A stretch of DNA of 64,000 nucleotides from assembly GCF_902806685.2 (NCBI RefSeq), contig NC_048564.1:17298418-17362417 (forward strand), written 5' to 3'. The notes beneath the pieces were generated by a model. It was not told the DNA's origin, did not search any database, and was given only the letters and a program-made list of their open reading frames with translations. A program made the position numbers and the translations under genes. Below are positions 32,090 to 43,612 of the stretch, piece by piece; the stretch's first letter is position 1, and each line of letters begins with the position of its first letter. Source of the stretch: Maniola hyperantus. Taxonomy: Eukaryota; Arthropoda; Insecta; Lepidoptera; Nymphalidae.

Positions 32090-32665
32090 GTCAAAATTGG
32101 CTTTATTTTTATCGATTTATAAATCAAAGACGTATCGTCAGGAAATAGTACAATATGGCAAGTATTATTGACAAAATATGGTAAACCGTTTATGTATACC
32201 TAGAACATGAAAGGACCTAGAATATAGCCTTGAGGAACACCCATTAGTGAGACTGATCCGGATGACTTCACGTCGTTAACACATACTGTTTGAATTCGAT
32301 CACTAAGATAAGACGCAATGAGATAAAGCGCAGTGTCTTTAATTCCATAGTGGCTCAATTTAAGCAAGAGCGTCTCGTACTCAACGTAATCAAATGCTTG
32401 TATAAATCACAGAAAATACCAATGGCATTCTGTGAACCCTCCTACACATTTAGTAAATGCTTTAACAGCATTGCGGCCGCGTCGGTTGTTGATCGACCTT
32501 TAGTGAAACCATACTGCTCAGAATGGAGTAGCTTATTTAGATTAAAAAGCCGAAGCAGTTGGTTGAGCATAATTTTCTCAAATATCAGTGTTCAAATCTC
32601 AAGTAACAGTCAATTCTCAGTGTTGGCAAAATTGAAATTGGCCTGCAAAATTATTTTGGAAACTT
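32090..32665 (-). pseudogene. Jockey/CR1-like LINE reverse transcriptase relic
   Basis: Minus-strand blocks in order: KIMLNQLLRLFNLNKLLHSE, QYGFTKGRSTTDAAAMLLKH, a palm-A region with internal breaks, then VSLMGVPQGYILGPF and PDDTSLIYKS, where the catalytic FADD motif would be. The FADD Phe and Ala are replaced and an in-frame stop follows GPFMF. This is an inactive RT relic. The family differs from the R1-type element at 28.5 kb. Confidence 0.7.
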
Positions 32666-33259
32666 TTTAATGCGTCTAAATTATTAAATGGCATTATATT
32701 ATTTTGAGGCTCAAGAACTCAATAGTTAATATGTCCAGTTAATTGTGATTTGTGAACATTCGAATGGCCTAGGTGAAACCTTCGCATATAATAGGCGTAT
32801 CTTTAATTTGAACGATTTTGTACAACACTAGGTTGTAACCATCGACGCGTACAGGGTCTCGTTAAGTTACCACGAGTTATCTGTGCCGGGGCCTGAAGGA
32901 GTTTGTTCACATTAGATCATAGACATCCCTTCGCTCACTGAGTACGACATCAATGGGTACGACAGTTCCGGTTCTGTACTATACCTACTTACCTATAAGT
33001 ACATGCTTATTTAGATATGTACGGGATATTATTTAGTCGAGTACGGGATGCATTTTTTATACCTACATAATTTCAACGAGCTGGTATTTCACGGTTGCCC
33101 TTCGGTCAGGCCCTTTGTGGATAAAGGATAAGCAATAACTCACATTGCGTTTTTTTAACCGACTTCAAAAAAAGGAGGTTATCAATTCGACTGTATGTTT
33201 TTTTTTTATTAACATCCATGATTCGTTAAGGCCCACTGAAAAGTTTTCTTTAGCTGTCA

Positions 33260-33480
33260 GCTGTTTGGGCAGAGTGAACTAGAGTGAGTAAACTCTCGGT
33301 TTTGATCCTTAAGCGACATCTTGCAAATATTAGCTAGCCAGGGGTGACATGAAATAAAAGATACCTAGTGAATTCATAGCCTAACTAGCGTCAAATATAG
33401 GTGATATTTGACGCTTGCAGTTTGGGTGAAGCCTTGACGTTTTGTTACAAGTTTCCTAATCATGAACTGTGCTTTTGGGC
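33260..33480 (+). mobile_element. Unnamed dispersed repeat, copy 1
   Basis: Shares a series of blocks with 41105-41340 in the same order: 'AGAGTGAACTAGA', 'CTCTCGGTTT', 'AGCGTCAAA..TTTGACGC', 'GAAGCCT.GACGTTTTGTT' and 'CATGAACTGTGCTTT'. The TAGCGTCAAA/TTTGACGC pair is an inverted motif in both copies. Non-coding; not recognised. Confidence 0.55.
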
Positions 33481-33649
33481 TTTCGGGCAATCTAGTTGTA
33501 AACACAATCAAGGTGCTTATTTATATTCTTCCATCAAAGTTGTTAACTAATTCAGGAAGCGGGCATTCTCTAAAAGCGGATTAAATAGGTACTGTAATGT
33601 TGTTAAGTGACAACTCAAGTACCTCATCCATGGCGTAAATACAACGTTG

Positions 33650-33985
33650 ACCGGCCAAGTGCGAGTCAGGGGGTTCCGTACTACAGTGTATTTTTTTCAC
33701 GATAAATCGAAAACTATTATGCAAAAAATAAATAAAAATCTGTTGTAGAATGAACAGGTAAAGCCCTTTCGTATGATACCCCAACCAATTCGCAGTGTTC
33801 GGATTTTTCCCTTTACGTGTGCTATAAGACTTACCTACCTGCCAAAATTCATGATTCTAGGACAACGGGAAGTAAGTACTCTATAGGTTTCTTGACAGAC
33901 TCGGCAGACAGACAGTCAGACACATAACAAAGTGATCCTATAAGGGTCCTTTTTTACTTTTGAAGTACGGAACCCTAAAAAAAAG
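33650..33985 (-). mobile_element. 'GGGTTCCGTAC' family repeat
   Basis: From 'CGGCCAAGTGCGAGTCAGGG' to 'TTTTTACTTTTGAAGTACGG' + AACCCTAA. This is the reverse orientation of 47400-47855; the middle blocks (TCGGATTTTTCCC, GTGCTATAAGACTTACC) are intact. Confidence 0.65.
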
Positions 33986-34564
33986 TGTGTTGAATCCAGT
34001 GACTAATAACAGTAGTCAGTGTCTAGGTATACAAGCGGCGTACCTACTTACTATAAATGTAATCAATCAATCTGAAATCTGTCGCTAACTTAGCAACGTT
34101 GGTATTTGTCGTTGTTGTATTTCAGTTGCAGGCTGCAGGTGTGTAGTGTGTAGTGTGTAGTGTGTACGCTAAACCCGCTATTACTTAAACTATTAACTCA
34201 CCAATTTTCATTGGAACGTACAATTTGAAGTTATAAATCTCAGATATTATCATTATCACAATGTTAAACTGCTCGATATTGATCATTACTTATCAGAAAT
34301 TGAATTTACATGGTATCAGTAACGCTTTTTGTTGTCCATTATTATAATTATTATTATTCTTTTGTAACTGATACCGGTTGACCTCAATCGATAATTTAAT
34401 AAGATTACATTAAAAGGATATTACCTGCTTTAAGTGCCTTTAATTTGTGACAATGCTCTAGCAATTTAAGAACTTATACCTACCACTTAAAATTACTCAG
34501 CATTAGCCGTCGTCTAAGGTAAAGAGGCAGCGATCCGCGTTCTGAGGCCTACCTGGTCCAAACT
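33986..34564. other. Spacer with a short GTGTAGT run
   Basis: (GTGTAGT)n of about 4 units at 34141-34165. Otherwise AT-rich with no gene recognised. Confidence 0.4.
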
Positions 34565-34645
34565 ACAAAGGTTACCCATCGCCATTCAGCGTGCCAATGC
34601 TGCCAGCCTAATGGGCATCTTTGGCTTACGGGTACCAAAGAAGGA
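34565..34645 (+). pseudogene. LINE ORF2 C-terminal fragment
   Basis: Translates as PIAIQRANAASLMGIFGLR, the same class of ending as at 1-176. Confidence 0.5.
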
Positions 34646-36389
34646 GTTTTCAATTGACGATGTTCATATAAGGAACAATCTTAATTAAGTAATATATTTT
34701 TAAATATAAAAGTTCTCTGCCCATACTCTCAAGCTCATGGAGGAGAGACAACCGATGAGTCTTCAGCAGACGCGTCTACCTACCGACAGATTAATAGACA
34801 GATCTCTATCGCACAAACACGCGACTTGCGTAAAAAGATGCCATCGAGCGAAACAGAGGCTCAAAGGTATTCGCAAGAGATCTGTCTATTGGACAGAGCC
34901 GGTTATCGCGACTGAAAACTGACGACGGCAGTCTCGTTTCGTCTAAACTCGAGATCTTGCGAGAGGTAGAAAAATTCTATGGAGTATGGACAGTCATACA
35001 CCACCACTCACCTGTTGAAGATTTGGAGATCCCAGAGAGATTTTAGACTTAAAAACCAAATAGGTACTTATTACGTGTTTAGTTGACCTTTCATACAAAA
35101 CATTCATAGCATACATTTTTACTTTGTTCTAAATTATTATTTGGTGTACTTTCTTCTTTAAATAAAAGAATTCAGTTTATTTAAAGTCAAAAATAAATAT
35201 TTAAAAAATAGCTAGTATGTAAATGTAAATGCGTAGTCTGGACATCATGAAGATGCCGGAAGACGAGGCGTCAGGCGCAGAAAAAGGTCCTGCGGAGAGT
35301 GGACGCCGGACGGGAATCGTGAGTGCCGCAGAACTAGTTCGCCTCGAGAGGAACAGAGTGGAATACACAAAGCTGTCCTTCGCTAGTAGGACAGGCATGC
35401 GAAGAAGAAGATACTTCGTAAAAACGGAAAAGTCATGATAATAAAGGTCAGGTTTTTAACTGGGCTGTGTATAAAATTCTTCTATAGATTTTTTCCAAAC
35501 TGCATAATATTTTGCACCGCTTTGTTTGAGGGAAGAGGTCATAACCCTATGTACATTAGGGTACGTAGACAGAACGCATATTCCGGAAATAAAATAAAAT
35601 GAACAGTATTGAAATAAAAGCAATATTGAAAAGGTAAAGTTATTAAGATCGTACGAGATAGGTTTGTTCGCGCCACAAGCCGCGGCCCAAGAGCCAAGCG
35701 CCAAGCGCCAAGCGGGCCGCGGGGTGTACAATTCCATTGGCAAGGACCTTTTGTGTTTCCGGTCACGAAGCGATCTCGTTTCCGACAGATATCTAGATTT
35801 ATTGTTATTGAAATGCTACGGATACATTACTCATTGGGATTATGTTTCACTGAAGTCAAGTACGCCTTCATCACTATCGCCTACCCCGTAGTGCGTACCA
35901 ACGACACAGGATTACCCAGTGTGGGTACCCTCCGACTTTGTGGACAAAATTGTTTTTGGTTCATTAATATTTTTTCATTTTCATCATCATCAACATCATG
36001 ATTGAATGATAAATTAGCTAAATTTAAACTAAATCACTAATTGATTCCTCAGTAGGATAATAATTATGTCAGACCCTGGTTAAAGTAATTTGTCTATTCA
36101 TTTTTTTTTTTTTTTTATTGGTTTGCCAACAGATAGTACACATATTATAAAATAACAATTACAATTCACAGAGAAAAAATTTAGAGTGTACACCCAATTA
36201 CTGGCAAACCGGCATGCATTTTAAAAGCTTGCAAGTGCGGGATTACCAGTTAACTTAAAGCTAAAAATACAAATATGAAAAAATAAAAAATAAAAACACT
36301 GCAATTTACAATAGTACTAAATATTAAATACTCAATATTACATAAAACAAGAAAAATAAGAAAAATTACGAAGAAGCATATGAGTTTAT
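34646..36389. other. Spacer, no supported gene
   Basis: Contains a charged open frame at 35229-35438 (plus; EDEASGAEKG, ELVRLERNRVEYTKLS) without a recognisable family, and a GC-rich patch near 35680-35720 (AAGCGCCAAGCGCCAAGCGG). A poly(T) tract at 36102-36117 followed by 'ATTGGTTTGCCAAC' may be the reversed tail of an old LINE. Confidence 0.35.
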
Positions 36390-36426
36390 AATGCTGCATC
36401 AATATACTGATGCAGCATTTTTTTGT
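36390..36426. other. Perfect 12-bp hairpin followed by T7
   Basis: AATGCTGCATCA (36390-36401), loop ATATAC, TGATGCAGCATT (36408-36419), then TTTTTT. On the plus strand it has the shape of a hairpin + U-tract, which also ends Pol III transcripts. No RNA gene could be assigned upstream. Confidence 0.5.
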
Positions 36427-36684
36427 ACTGCTGCAAGGAGAGTGAATGAGGATCTATTATCATATTTTTCGCAGTTTATATTATGTTTCGCAGTTATTTC
36501 AGTATAATATTCTGTTAATTTAGACATAGGTCAGGTATATTTCTTGTACGACTTTTGTTTTTAATGCGCGGTGCCAATGGGGTTACATGAGGTCTATTTA
36601 GAACTCAAGGCATATTATATTTAAAAGAATGATCCTGGAATCAGTCTACGGTGCAATCGAGGCGAATAAATGGAAATGGAAATG

Positions 36685-36805
36685 TTGCTTATTCTAATAA
36701 ACTTTTACATGCAGGTTCTTTTGAATCGTCAAGTGAATCTACCACTGTTACGCCTTTCCTATCGAGAAGAACCAGCAAAAACTGGGTGGCTGCTCTTTTC
36801 AAAGA
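36685..36805 (+). mobile_element. LINE 3'-end type repeat
   Basis: 'AAACTTTTACATGCAGGTTC', TTTTGAATCGTCAAGTGAAT, 'CTATCGAGAAGAACCAGC' as in 42110-42245, somewhat degraded. Confidence 0.55.
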
Positions 36806-38316
36806 TACGATTTAAATAATATTATGCGACGTATAATATTATGATGTTTCCTACCCACTTTTAGTAAGATCTTTGAAAAATTAATTTTAACTCAACTACT
36901 TAAATATTTGTATACTAATGATTTATTACACACCAAACGGTTAAGTAGTTTATTTATATTAGTGTTATTCTCTTAGTGAAGCTGTTTATTCTCTCTCTTA
37001 AACATTTCTTTCTTCTCTCAGCAAAAAATTCTGCTTTAGTTTCAGTGTTTCATTTGAACTTTTATAAAATGATTCTTTGTTTAATTCGACCATTTGGACT
37101 TGAATGAAATGTGTCATTCTGGATACAGCGCAGCTTAACAAAGCCTTCAATTTCTGAAACATACGCAAGACGCCACACGTTGTTTAGTTTCCTATTTGGA
37201 TGTTTTTACTGCATTACTGGTTATTAGGGTACTTTGATTATTTTGTTGCAATATTGCATACTATTTATTTTGGTTGCTGCATTTTGATTGAATAGTCTTG
37301 TCTTGATTTGATTTAATGAGATTTGGTTTCGATATATTTACATGGAAAATGTATCTCAAAATAATTTTAATTGATTCACTACAACCTCGTCAGTTGAAGT
37401 CTGTCTTCAAAGGTTCTGTGAGTCTGAATGAAAATGGATTATATGATATCAATTATTTGAACTGTGCTGGTGCTATGTCAAAGTTGGTGTTAGTTGTTGC
37501 TAAAATTACTTGCTCTAATTTCCTGCTTCGAGGTGCAACATTTGAATTATATGCAGTTGCACTTGGTTTGTAGAAATTACTTTGTAATACATAATTTTAT
37601 CTTATTTTTTTTTGTCTGTTGACTTCCTCGTCTATGTTTCCCAGTTTAATCTAATCCGGCCAAGGTCGTTGTACTAAAAAACATTTACAGTACCAACTTT
37701 TTCAGCAAATTAGAATTGTTAATTTATTGATATTGTATAACACCTTAGAAATACTTGAGCTTTGTCGACGTCTCACCATTTCGTTAGTTTGGGTGTCCTA
37801 TCCTATCACTTTCAAGTTGATGTGTTCTCTTTCTCCCTTTTTTTCGTCTGGCATCTTGGGATTATTGATTTCCTGATTTCTCTGAACATTTAACAAATGT
37901 TTAGAAACGGATTTATCAAAAGAATCTTATCTTTGCACTAAGTTATGCAGATTCTGGAACTATTCGTAGTGAATTATTATTGTGTGACTCCAAGTGCCAA
38001 CTCTTCAACCGTGATGAAGGATATAGCAATTGTAAACTATAGGGATTCAGGAACTGTTATCGGTGAAATATAATTTCAGCAACCAAGCATAGAGTACTGA
38101 GAGAGATCACTGAACTCCAAGTCCCAACTCCTCCATCCTGATGATACACGGTACTAACATCTGAGCTTGGAAAATCCATGCTTCTCACTTGGACACCTGT
38201 ATGTGGCTTGCTCACGCGTCGGGACACCGTCTCACTTATTCATGTACGCACCAGACGGACAAACCAAAAACACTGTTTAGAAAAAAGCACTTCAACAAAC
38301 GGCATTATATACAAGC
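36806..38316. other. Spacer
   Basis: The frame at 37316-37573 (plus, 85 codons) has no family motif. Around 37975-38110 there are partly repeated blocks ('AGGAACTGTT.. GGTGAAAT', 'AGCATAGAGTACTGAGAGAG') related to 43075-43130, suggesting a weak dispersed repeat. Confidence 0.4.
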
Positions 38317-39345
38317 AACGTCGCATGTCGGGTATAGCCTTACTAAACCATAGATCACATTATGGTGTTTGGTAGGGTGCTTTGAGGACCATAATAACGT
38401 CGCATGTCGGGTATAGCCTTACTAAACCGTAGATCACATTATGGTGTTTGGTAGGGTGCTTTGAGGACCATAATAACGTCGCATGTCGGGTATAGCCTAA
38501 CTAAACCATAGATCACATTATGGTGTTTGGTAGGGTGCTTTGAGGACCATAATAACGTCGCATGTCGGGTATAGCCTAACTAAACCATAGATCACATTAT
38601 GGTGTTTGGTAGGGTGCTTTGAGGACCATAATAACGTCGCATGTCGGGTATAGCCTTACTAAACCGTAGATCACATTATGGTTTTTGATAGGGTGCTTTG
38701 AGGACCATAATAACGTCGCATGTCGGGTATAGCCTAACTAAACCATAGATCACATTATGGTGTTTGGTAGGGTGCTTTGAGGACCATAATAACGTCGCAT
38801 GTCGGGTATAGCCTTACTAAACCGTAGATCACATTATGGTGTTTGGTAGGGTGCTTTGAGGACCATAATAACGTCGCATGTCGGGTATAGCCTAACTAAA
38901 CCATAGATCACATTATGGTGTTTGGTAGGGTGCTTTGAGGACCATAATAACGTCGCATGTCGGGTATAGCCTTACTAAACCATAGATCACATTATGGTGT
39001 TTGGTAGGGTGCTTTGAGGACCATAATAACGTCGCATGTCGGGTATAGCCTTACTAAACCGTAGATCACATTATGGTGTTTGGTAGGGTGCTTTGAGGAC
39101 CATAATAACGTCGCATGTCGGGTATAGCCTAACTAAACCATAGATCACATTATGGTGTTTGGTAGGGTGCTTTGAGGACCATAATAACGTCGCATGTCGG
39201 GTATAGCCTTACTAAACCGTAGATCACATTATGGTGTTTGGTAGGGTGCTTTGAGGACCATAATAACGTCGCATGTCGGGTATAGCCTAACTAAACCGTA
39301 GATCACATTATGGTGTTTGGTAGGGTGCTTTGAGGACCATAATAT
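38317..39345. repeat. 79-bp minisatellite, 13 copies
   Basis: Unit TAACGTCGCATGTCGGGTAT, AGCCTAACTAAACCATAGAT, CACATTATGGTGTTTGGTAG, GGTGCTTTGAGGACCATAA. Copies differ at two linked sites (CTTACT/CTAACT; CCGTAG/CCATAG), which alternate along the array. Confidence 0.95.
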
Positions 39346-39837
39346 ATACCTACCTAAATAAAAATAGTTGAAATTAATATAATATATGCATGATAATAAA
39401 CAGAAAACAGAAAATCATTAAGGAGTGGATGACAGACCTGACTATTTTCTTTCTATTATCAATTGATAATAAATAAGAATTCAGAACTTACTCACCTGAA
39501 AAACTCTTCTTATATTCAGTTCGCATAAGTTTGTATTGTTTTCCTTGCTGTAGTGAGATGAAAAGCTGTGTGCTCCGCACGACTACAAAGTTGTTTGCGC
39601 TCGTGTCTTTGAATTCCTCGCTGCGCTCAGGATCCCTTAATCCTTTGCTTGTTCGAAATTAAATACAAACACTCGCGCCAAATAATAACTTTGCAGCCTT
39701 GCATAAAAAACAACTATTTTCTTTCTTTCTTTCCGTAATCGGCCGACAGATCTCGGAAGGTCGCCCCGCGATCGTAAACATTGAAGTTAGAAATAAATGA
39801 ATATGTGTCTGACCGGAGTCACGTCCACGCTCCACGG
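39346..39837. other. Spacer
   Basis: No gene recognised. A (CTTT)n tract lies at 39718-39733. Confidence 0.4.
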
Positions 39838-40137
39838 CTCATAACACACGGCGAGCCTGAGTGCCAACGCCAAGGTGACGTCATAACACACGGCGAGCCT
39901 GAGTGCCAACGCCAAGGTGACGTCATAACACACGGCGAGCCTGAGTGCCAACGCCAAGGTGACGTCATAACACACGGCGAGCCTGAGTGCCAACGCCAAG
40001 GTGACGTCATAACACACGGCGAGCCAGAGTGCCAACGCCAAGGTGACGTCATAACACACGGCGAGCCTAAGTGCCAACGCCAAGGTGACGTCATAACACA
40101 CGGCGAGCCTGAGTGCCAACGCCACGGTGACGTCATA
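39838..40137. repeat. 42-bp minisatellite, 7 copies, each with a CRE palindrome
   Basis: Unit GTGACGTCATAACACACGGC + GAGCCTGAGTGCCAACGCCA + AG. Each of the seven junctions contains TGACGTCA, the full palindromic CREB/ATF site, at 39876, 39918, 39960, 40002, 40044, 40086 and 40128. The unit is 14 codons, so frames stay open (plus 39781-40167, minus 39787-40125); these are not convincing genes. Confidence 0.95.
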
Positions 40138-40289
40138 ACGACAGCCTCAGTGTTGTTATGGAAGTAGGTACGGTACCAAAACAATACCACATTATTATAT
40201 TCCGCATTCAGTTGTTATAAAAAAATAATTTGACAGTAACTGTTTAATTTCAACAAATACATCGCCAAGGTCTGCACCCATCATCATCA

Positions 40290-40400
40290 TCATCAACCGA
40301 TAGACGTCCACTGCTGGACATAGGTCTCATATAGGGACTTCCACACGCCACGGTCTTGCGCCGCCGCCATCAAGCATAGCTTTCTGTCATCACTGGGAAC
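40290..40400 (-). pseudogene. RTE-like LINE 3' end
   Basis: The plus text 'CGATAGACGTCCACTGCTGG' and 'TTCCACACGCCACGGTCTTG' is the reverse complement of the AQDRxVWKSL..YVQQWTSIG coding end. It is flanked by (CAT)n at 40281-40293, as usual for RTE 3' tails. Confidence 0.65.
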
Positions 40401-40911
40401 ACGCACTGATCAAAGACTTTGGTCTTCAAGCACTGAGGAATTTTGCACAAGCACCCATACGTACCCACTACGTAGTGGAAATCCCACGGATACCTGCGGA
40501 GCGAAATGTCTCCTTGTTTCTATTCGATCCGCTAGGGGATGGAGCGCTCTTCCGGGATCAATTTTCCCCTACAATTTTAATATGAGCCCTGTAAAAAGAA
40601 ATAAAGATATCTGTCTGATGATATATTTTTAATTTAAAGACTAGCACTTGGCCGCAAAGCGCCTATTTTGTGGTACGGAACCTAAAGACTTCAAAAACTA
40701 TTCCCTTATCTATAGCCACTGGGCTACGGTATACTTGAATCATTTCAGCGTCCAGGCTGAGCAGTCGAGAACGCTTTGCTCCGCGGCGCACGTATGAGGC
40801 CTCTAAAGTCAAGGTGAAACGTTCCAGCGCCAATGCCGGTGAAAGTCAAGGGCGGGGACTCAAGCGGCACCATGCGTGATGTGACCACTCGTGTTATACA
40901 ACACGTGCTGG

Positions 40912-41083
40912 CGCTGTGGTCTGGTCTGGTGGGAGGCTTCGACCGTGGCTAGTTACCACCCTAGCGGCAAAGCCGTGCCGCCGACTGCCATATTCCTTCC
41001 AGGCTAGCCCGCTTCCATCTTAGACTGCATCATCACTTACCACCAGGTGAGATTGCAGTCAAGGACTAACTTGTACCTGAAAA
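40912..41083 (+). mobile_element. SINE body and 3' end
   Basis: 'GGTGGGAGGCTTCGACCGTG', 'CTAGCGGCAAAGCCGTGCC', 'CACCAGGTGAGATTGCAGTC' and 'AACTTGTACCTGAAAAAAAA' match 17745-18115. The tRNA-like head is missing. Confidence 0.65.
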
Positions 41084-41104
41084 AAAAGTTATGCAAAGGA
41101 CTTT

Positions 41105-41340
41105 TGATAGAGTGAACTAGACGGAAGGAGCTCTCGGTTTGATCTCTCGGTCATGAATCGATGAAAGTCAAATATTAGGCTGTAGTGACGTGAATCAATA
41201 AAAATATGGAGTACCTAGCGTCAAACGTAGCGGGTACATTTGACGCCTACCAGTGACGTCGAAGCCTCGACGTTTTGTTGGTTAGGGAACTCCCTAAACC
41301 CCCTAAACCTAACTGTCATGAACTGTGCTTTCGATACGCT
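41105..41340 (+). mobile_element. Unnamed dispersed repeat, copy 2
   Basis: Co-linear with 33260-33480 (see there). It sits immediately after the SINE at 40912-41083. Confidence 0.55.
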
Positions 41341-41619
41341 ACGGTATGACCTTTAAACAATTAGAATTTGACAAGGTTTAATTTAAATAAACGTTAAACT
41401 CGTTAATTTCGTACAGCGTACGAGTTAAACCACATTAATTAGATTTTTATAATAAACCGTTTATCTTTAGGATGAGGTAAACTGTACTGTTTTGTTGTCA
41501 GCTAGACGCGGTGCGGACGCCATGGTTCTGTACCTTCATCTACCGTGCATTCCATCACTCATCATTCATATTTCACCATCAATTTTGATTTCAAAATACC
41601 ATTTACCTTGAAAAATTGA

Positions 41620-41800
41620 ACCTTTATAGGATCATTTTGTTGTCTATCTGTCTGTCTGTCTGTCAAGAAACCGTGGACCTAGAATCATGAAATTTTGCAG
41701 GAAGGTAGGTCTTATAGCAGACATGCGGGGAAAAAATAAAAACCGTGAATTTGTGGTTACATCACAAGAAAAAAATCCACGCGGACGAAGTTCTCACCTG
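41620..41800 (+). mobile_element. 'GGGTTCCGTAC' family repeat, partial
   Basis: 'TTATAGGATCATTTTGTTGT', (CTGT)n, 'GACCTAGAATCATGAAATTT', 'AACCGTGAATTTGTGGTTAC'. It then fuses to a Helitron-like end 'TCCACGCGGACGAAGTTCTC'. Confidence 0.6.
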
Positions 41801-41849
41801 TAGACGAGCTAGCAACAATAGAAACTAGGTAGGTATATCTATATACATA

Positions 41850-42040
41850 TTCTAAATGCAAAAGTGTGTTTGCTTGCTTGTTGGTCTTTACTTCACGCCC
41901 TAACTAAACAACCAATCAACTTGATTGTTGGCGTAGAGATAGAGATAGGTGTACTTGTAAGTACAGAAGAGTAGCATCGGAGGAGGATTTTTTAAAACCT
42001 ATATTCTCGCGGACGAAGTCGTGGGCATCAGATACTAATA
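41850..42040 (+). mobile_element. Helitron-like (Lep1-type) repeat, diverged
   Basis: 'AAATGCAAAAGTGTGTTTGC', 'CACGCCCTAACTAAACAACC', 'TTGATTGTTGGCGTAGAGAT', ending 'CGCGGACGAAGTCGTGGGCA' + TCAGATACTAATA. Confidence 0.6.
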
Positions 42041-42109
42041 AATATAAATATAAATAAATATTTTTCTCACCTTGCGACTAATATAATAAGAATAAGAATA
42101 AGAATAAAA

Positions 42110-42385
42110 AATAAAAATGTTTTTATTCCATTAAACTTTTACAAGTATTTTTGAATCGTCAGAGGCATCTACCACTGGTTCGGATCGCCTGTCCTACCGA
42201 GAAGAACCAGCAAGAAACTCAGCGGTTGCTCTTTTCAAAGATTTGCCATATATTATAAGAAAAGTATATTTTGCAGTCCTGCGCGTTGCTGGAACGAGCT
42301 GCAGGTCAAATCCACGCTCTTTTATCACTTAGGTAATATTCAATTGTGTAATATGCTTTTTTCAGGAGCATACTTTTAATACATT
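42110..42385 (+). mobile_element. LINE 3'-end type repeat, longest copy
   Basis: 'TTAAACTTTTACAAGTATTT', 'CACTGGTTCGGATCGCC', 'CCAGCAAGAAACTCAGCGGT', 'GCGCGTTGCTGGAACGAGCT', ending in 'TTTTTCAGGAGCATACTTTT'. Co-linear with 23840-24185. Confidence 0.6.
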
Positions 42386-42679
42386 TTTAAACGAATTTCT
42401 AAACTATATTTAAAATTCATAGAAATGTATCTGTCGCGCAGTTCCGAGGAGGACAGTAGATTAGTAATTATAGTAATTATAGTAATCATGGAAATTAATT
42501 TCATTGAATCAATCGTCTACAAACTTCTCGGTAGCTACATATAACAATCGAAGTAATTTTGCCGCGAACAAATATTTTTTAACTAGCTCGGGATTGATAC
42601 AAAATCAATATTCATATCGGAAATTGAATGAACATGCTTAGAGTATTCGTTATCAACTTATAACGTACTACTATGCAAT

Positions 42680-42808
42680 TATGTGGTGCATACCTAAATG
42701 TGTGTTTATTTGTATTATCAATTATGTGTTGCATACCTAAATGTGTGTTTATTTGTATTATCAATTATGTGTTGCATACCTAAATGTGTGTTTATTTGTA
42801 TTATCAAT
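42680..42808. repeat. 43-bp tandem repeat, 3 copies
   Basis: Unit around AATTATGTGTTGCATACCTA + AATGTGTGTTTATTTGTATTATC. Confidence 0.9.
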
Positions 42809-43164
42809 AATTGTATTTATCGCCCGGCCTGCATTTACCCAGTTAGGCGCTCCGCCCACCTCAGACTTTTTACTCGACTGCGGCAAGTCCAAACGGAGGG
42901 TTATGTTTTTGACCTGTATGTAGGTATGCCCGTTCCTGTGTCCGCTCGTAATTACTCAACGGGTCAACCAATTTTGATAAATGATAATTGATACTTCATC
43001 CCAGTGAATCTAATGATTAAAATAAATTTCTATAAATTTCTTACAAAATCAAAATGGCTGATTTTATGTAGTTCAGGAACTGTTGATGGTAAAATTATAT
43101 TTTAGGTACCGAGCATAGCCCTTAATATTATTACTTTAAAGTAAATTTAGCATCTAATGTTATT

Positions 43165-43280
43165 TAAAATTGAACGTACGTAACGTCTTTCGGTAAATCA
43201 TAAAATTGAACGTACGTAACGTCTTTCGGTAAATCATAAAATTGAACGTACGTAACGTCTTTCGGTAAATCATAAAATTA
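43165..43280. repeat. 36-bp tandem repeat, 3 copies
   Basis: Unit AAATTGAACGTACGTAACGT + CTTTCGGTAAATCATA; contains the palindrome ACGTACGT. Confidence 0.9.
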
Positions 43281-43417
43281 TTAATAAATAATAAGTGGAC
43301 CGGATGGAACGTAGATCGAGTTGAGGTGGTTTAGATAGTAAGTAATCTATCCATTATTTAAACTATTAAAATAATTCCTTGACACGATATTTAATTTCTG
43401 ATCCAATTATACAACAG

Positions 43418-43612
43418 TTCTTGCAATTCACGAAGGCGAGTGGCTCATGCTTGTGTTCAAGTCGTATCGGTATAAGTAAGGTACACTGAATGTGTGAGTT
43501 TGCGAGCGCTTGCGCACGACTGATTGGTCCGACACGCACGCACCCTTACGCAATGCCCGTGTATTCGACGTAACCACAAGTAAAGTCCACTCGCCTTCGT
43601 GAATTGCAAGAA
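43418..43612. mobile_element. MITE with perfect 26-bp TIRs
   Basis: TTCTTGCAATTCACGAAGGC + GAGTGG (43418-43443) is perfectly mirrored at 43587-43612. The 143-base interior is non-coding. No clear target duplication: the left flank is CAACAG, the right ATGTAC. Confidence 0.8.

Noticed and set aside
32290..32670. 126-codon plus-strand frame
   Set aside because: It is antisense to a clear minus-strand LINE reverse-transcriptase relic.
35229..35438. Charged 69-codon frame (EDEASGAEKG.. ELVRLERNRVEYTK)
   Set aside because: Composition is protein-like but there is no recognised family, splice context or supporting neighbour; not enough to call a gene.
37316..37573. 85-codon plus-strand frame in AT-rich DNA
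   Set aside because: No motif, typical length by chance, no exon signals that I can support.
38317..39345. Regularly spaced repeats resembling a CRISPR array
   Set aside because: The whole 79-bp unit is repeated with no variable spacers; this is a eukaryotic minisatellite.
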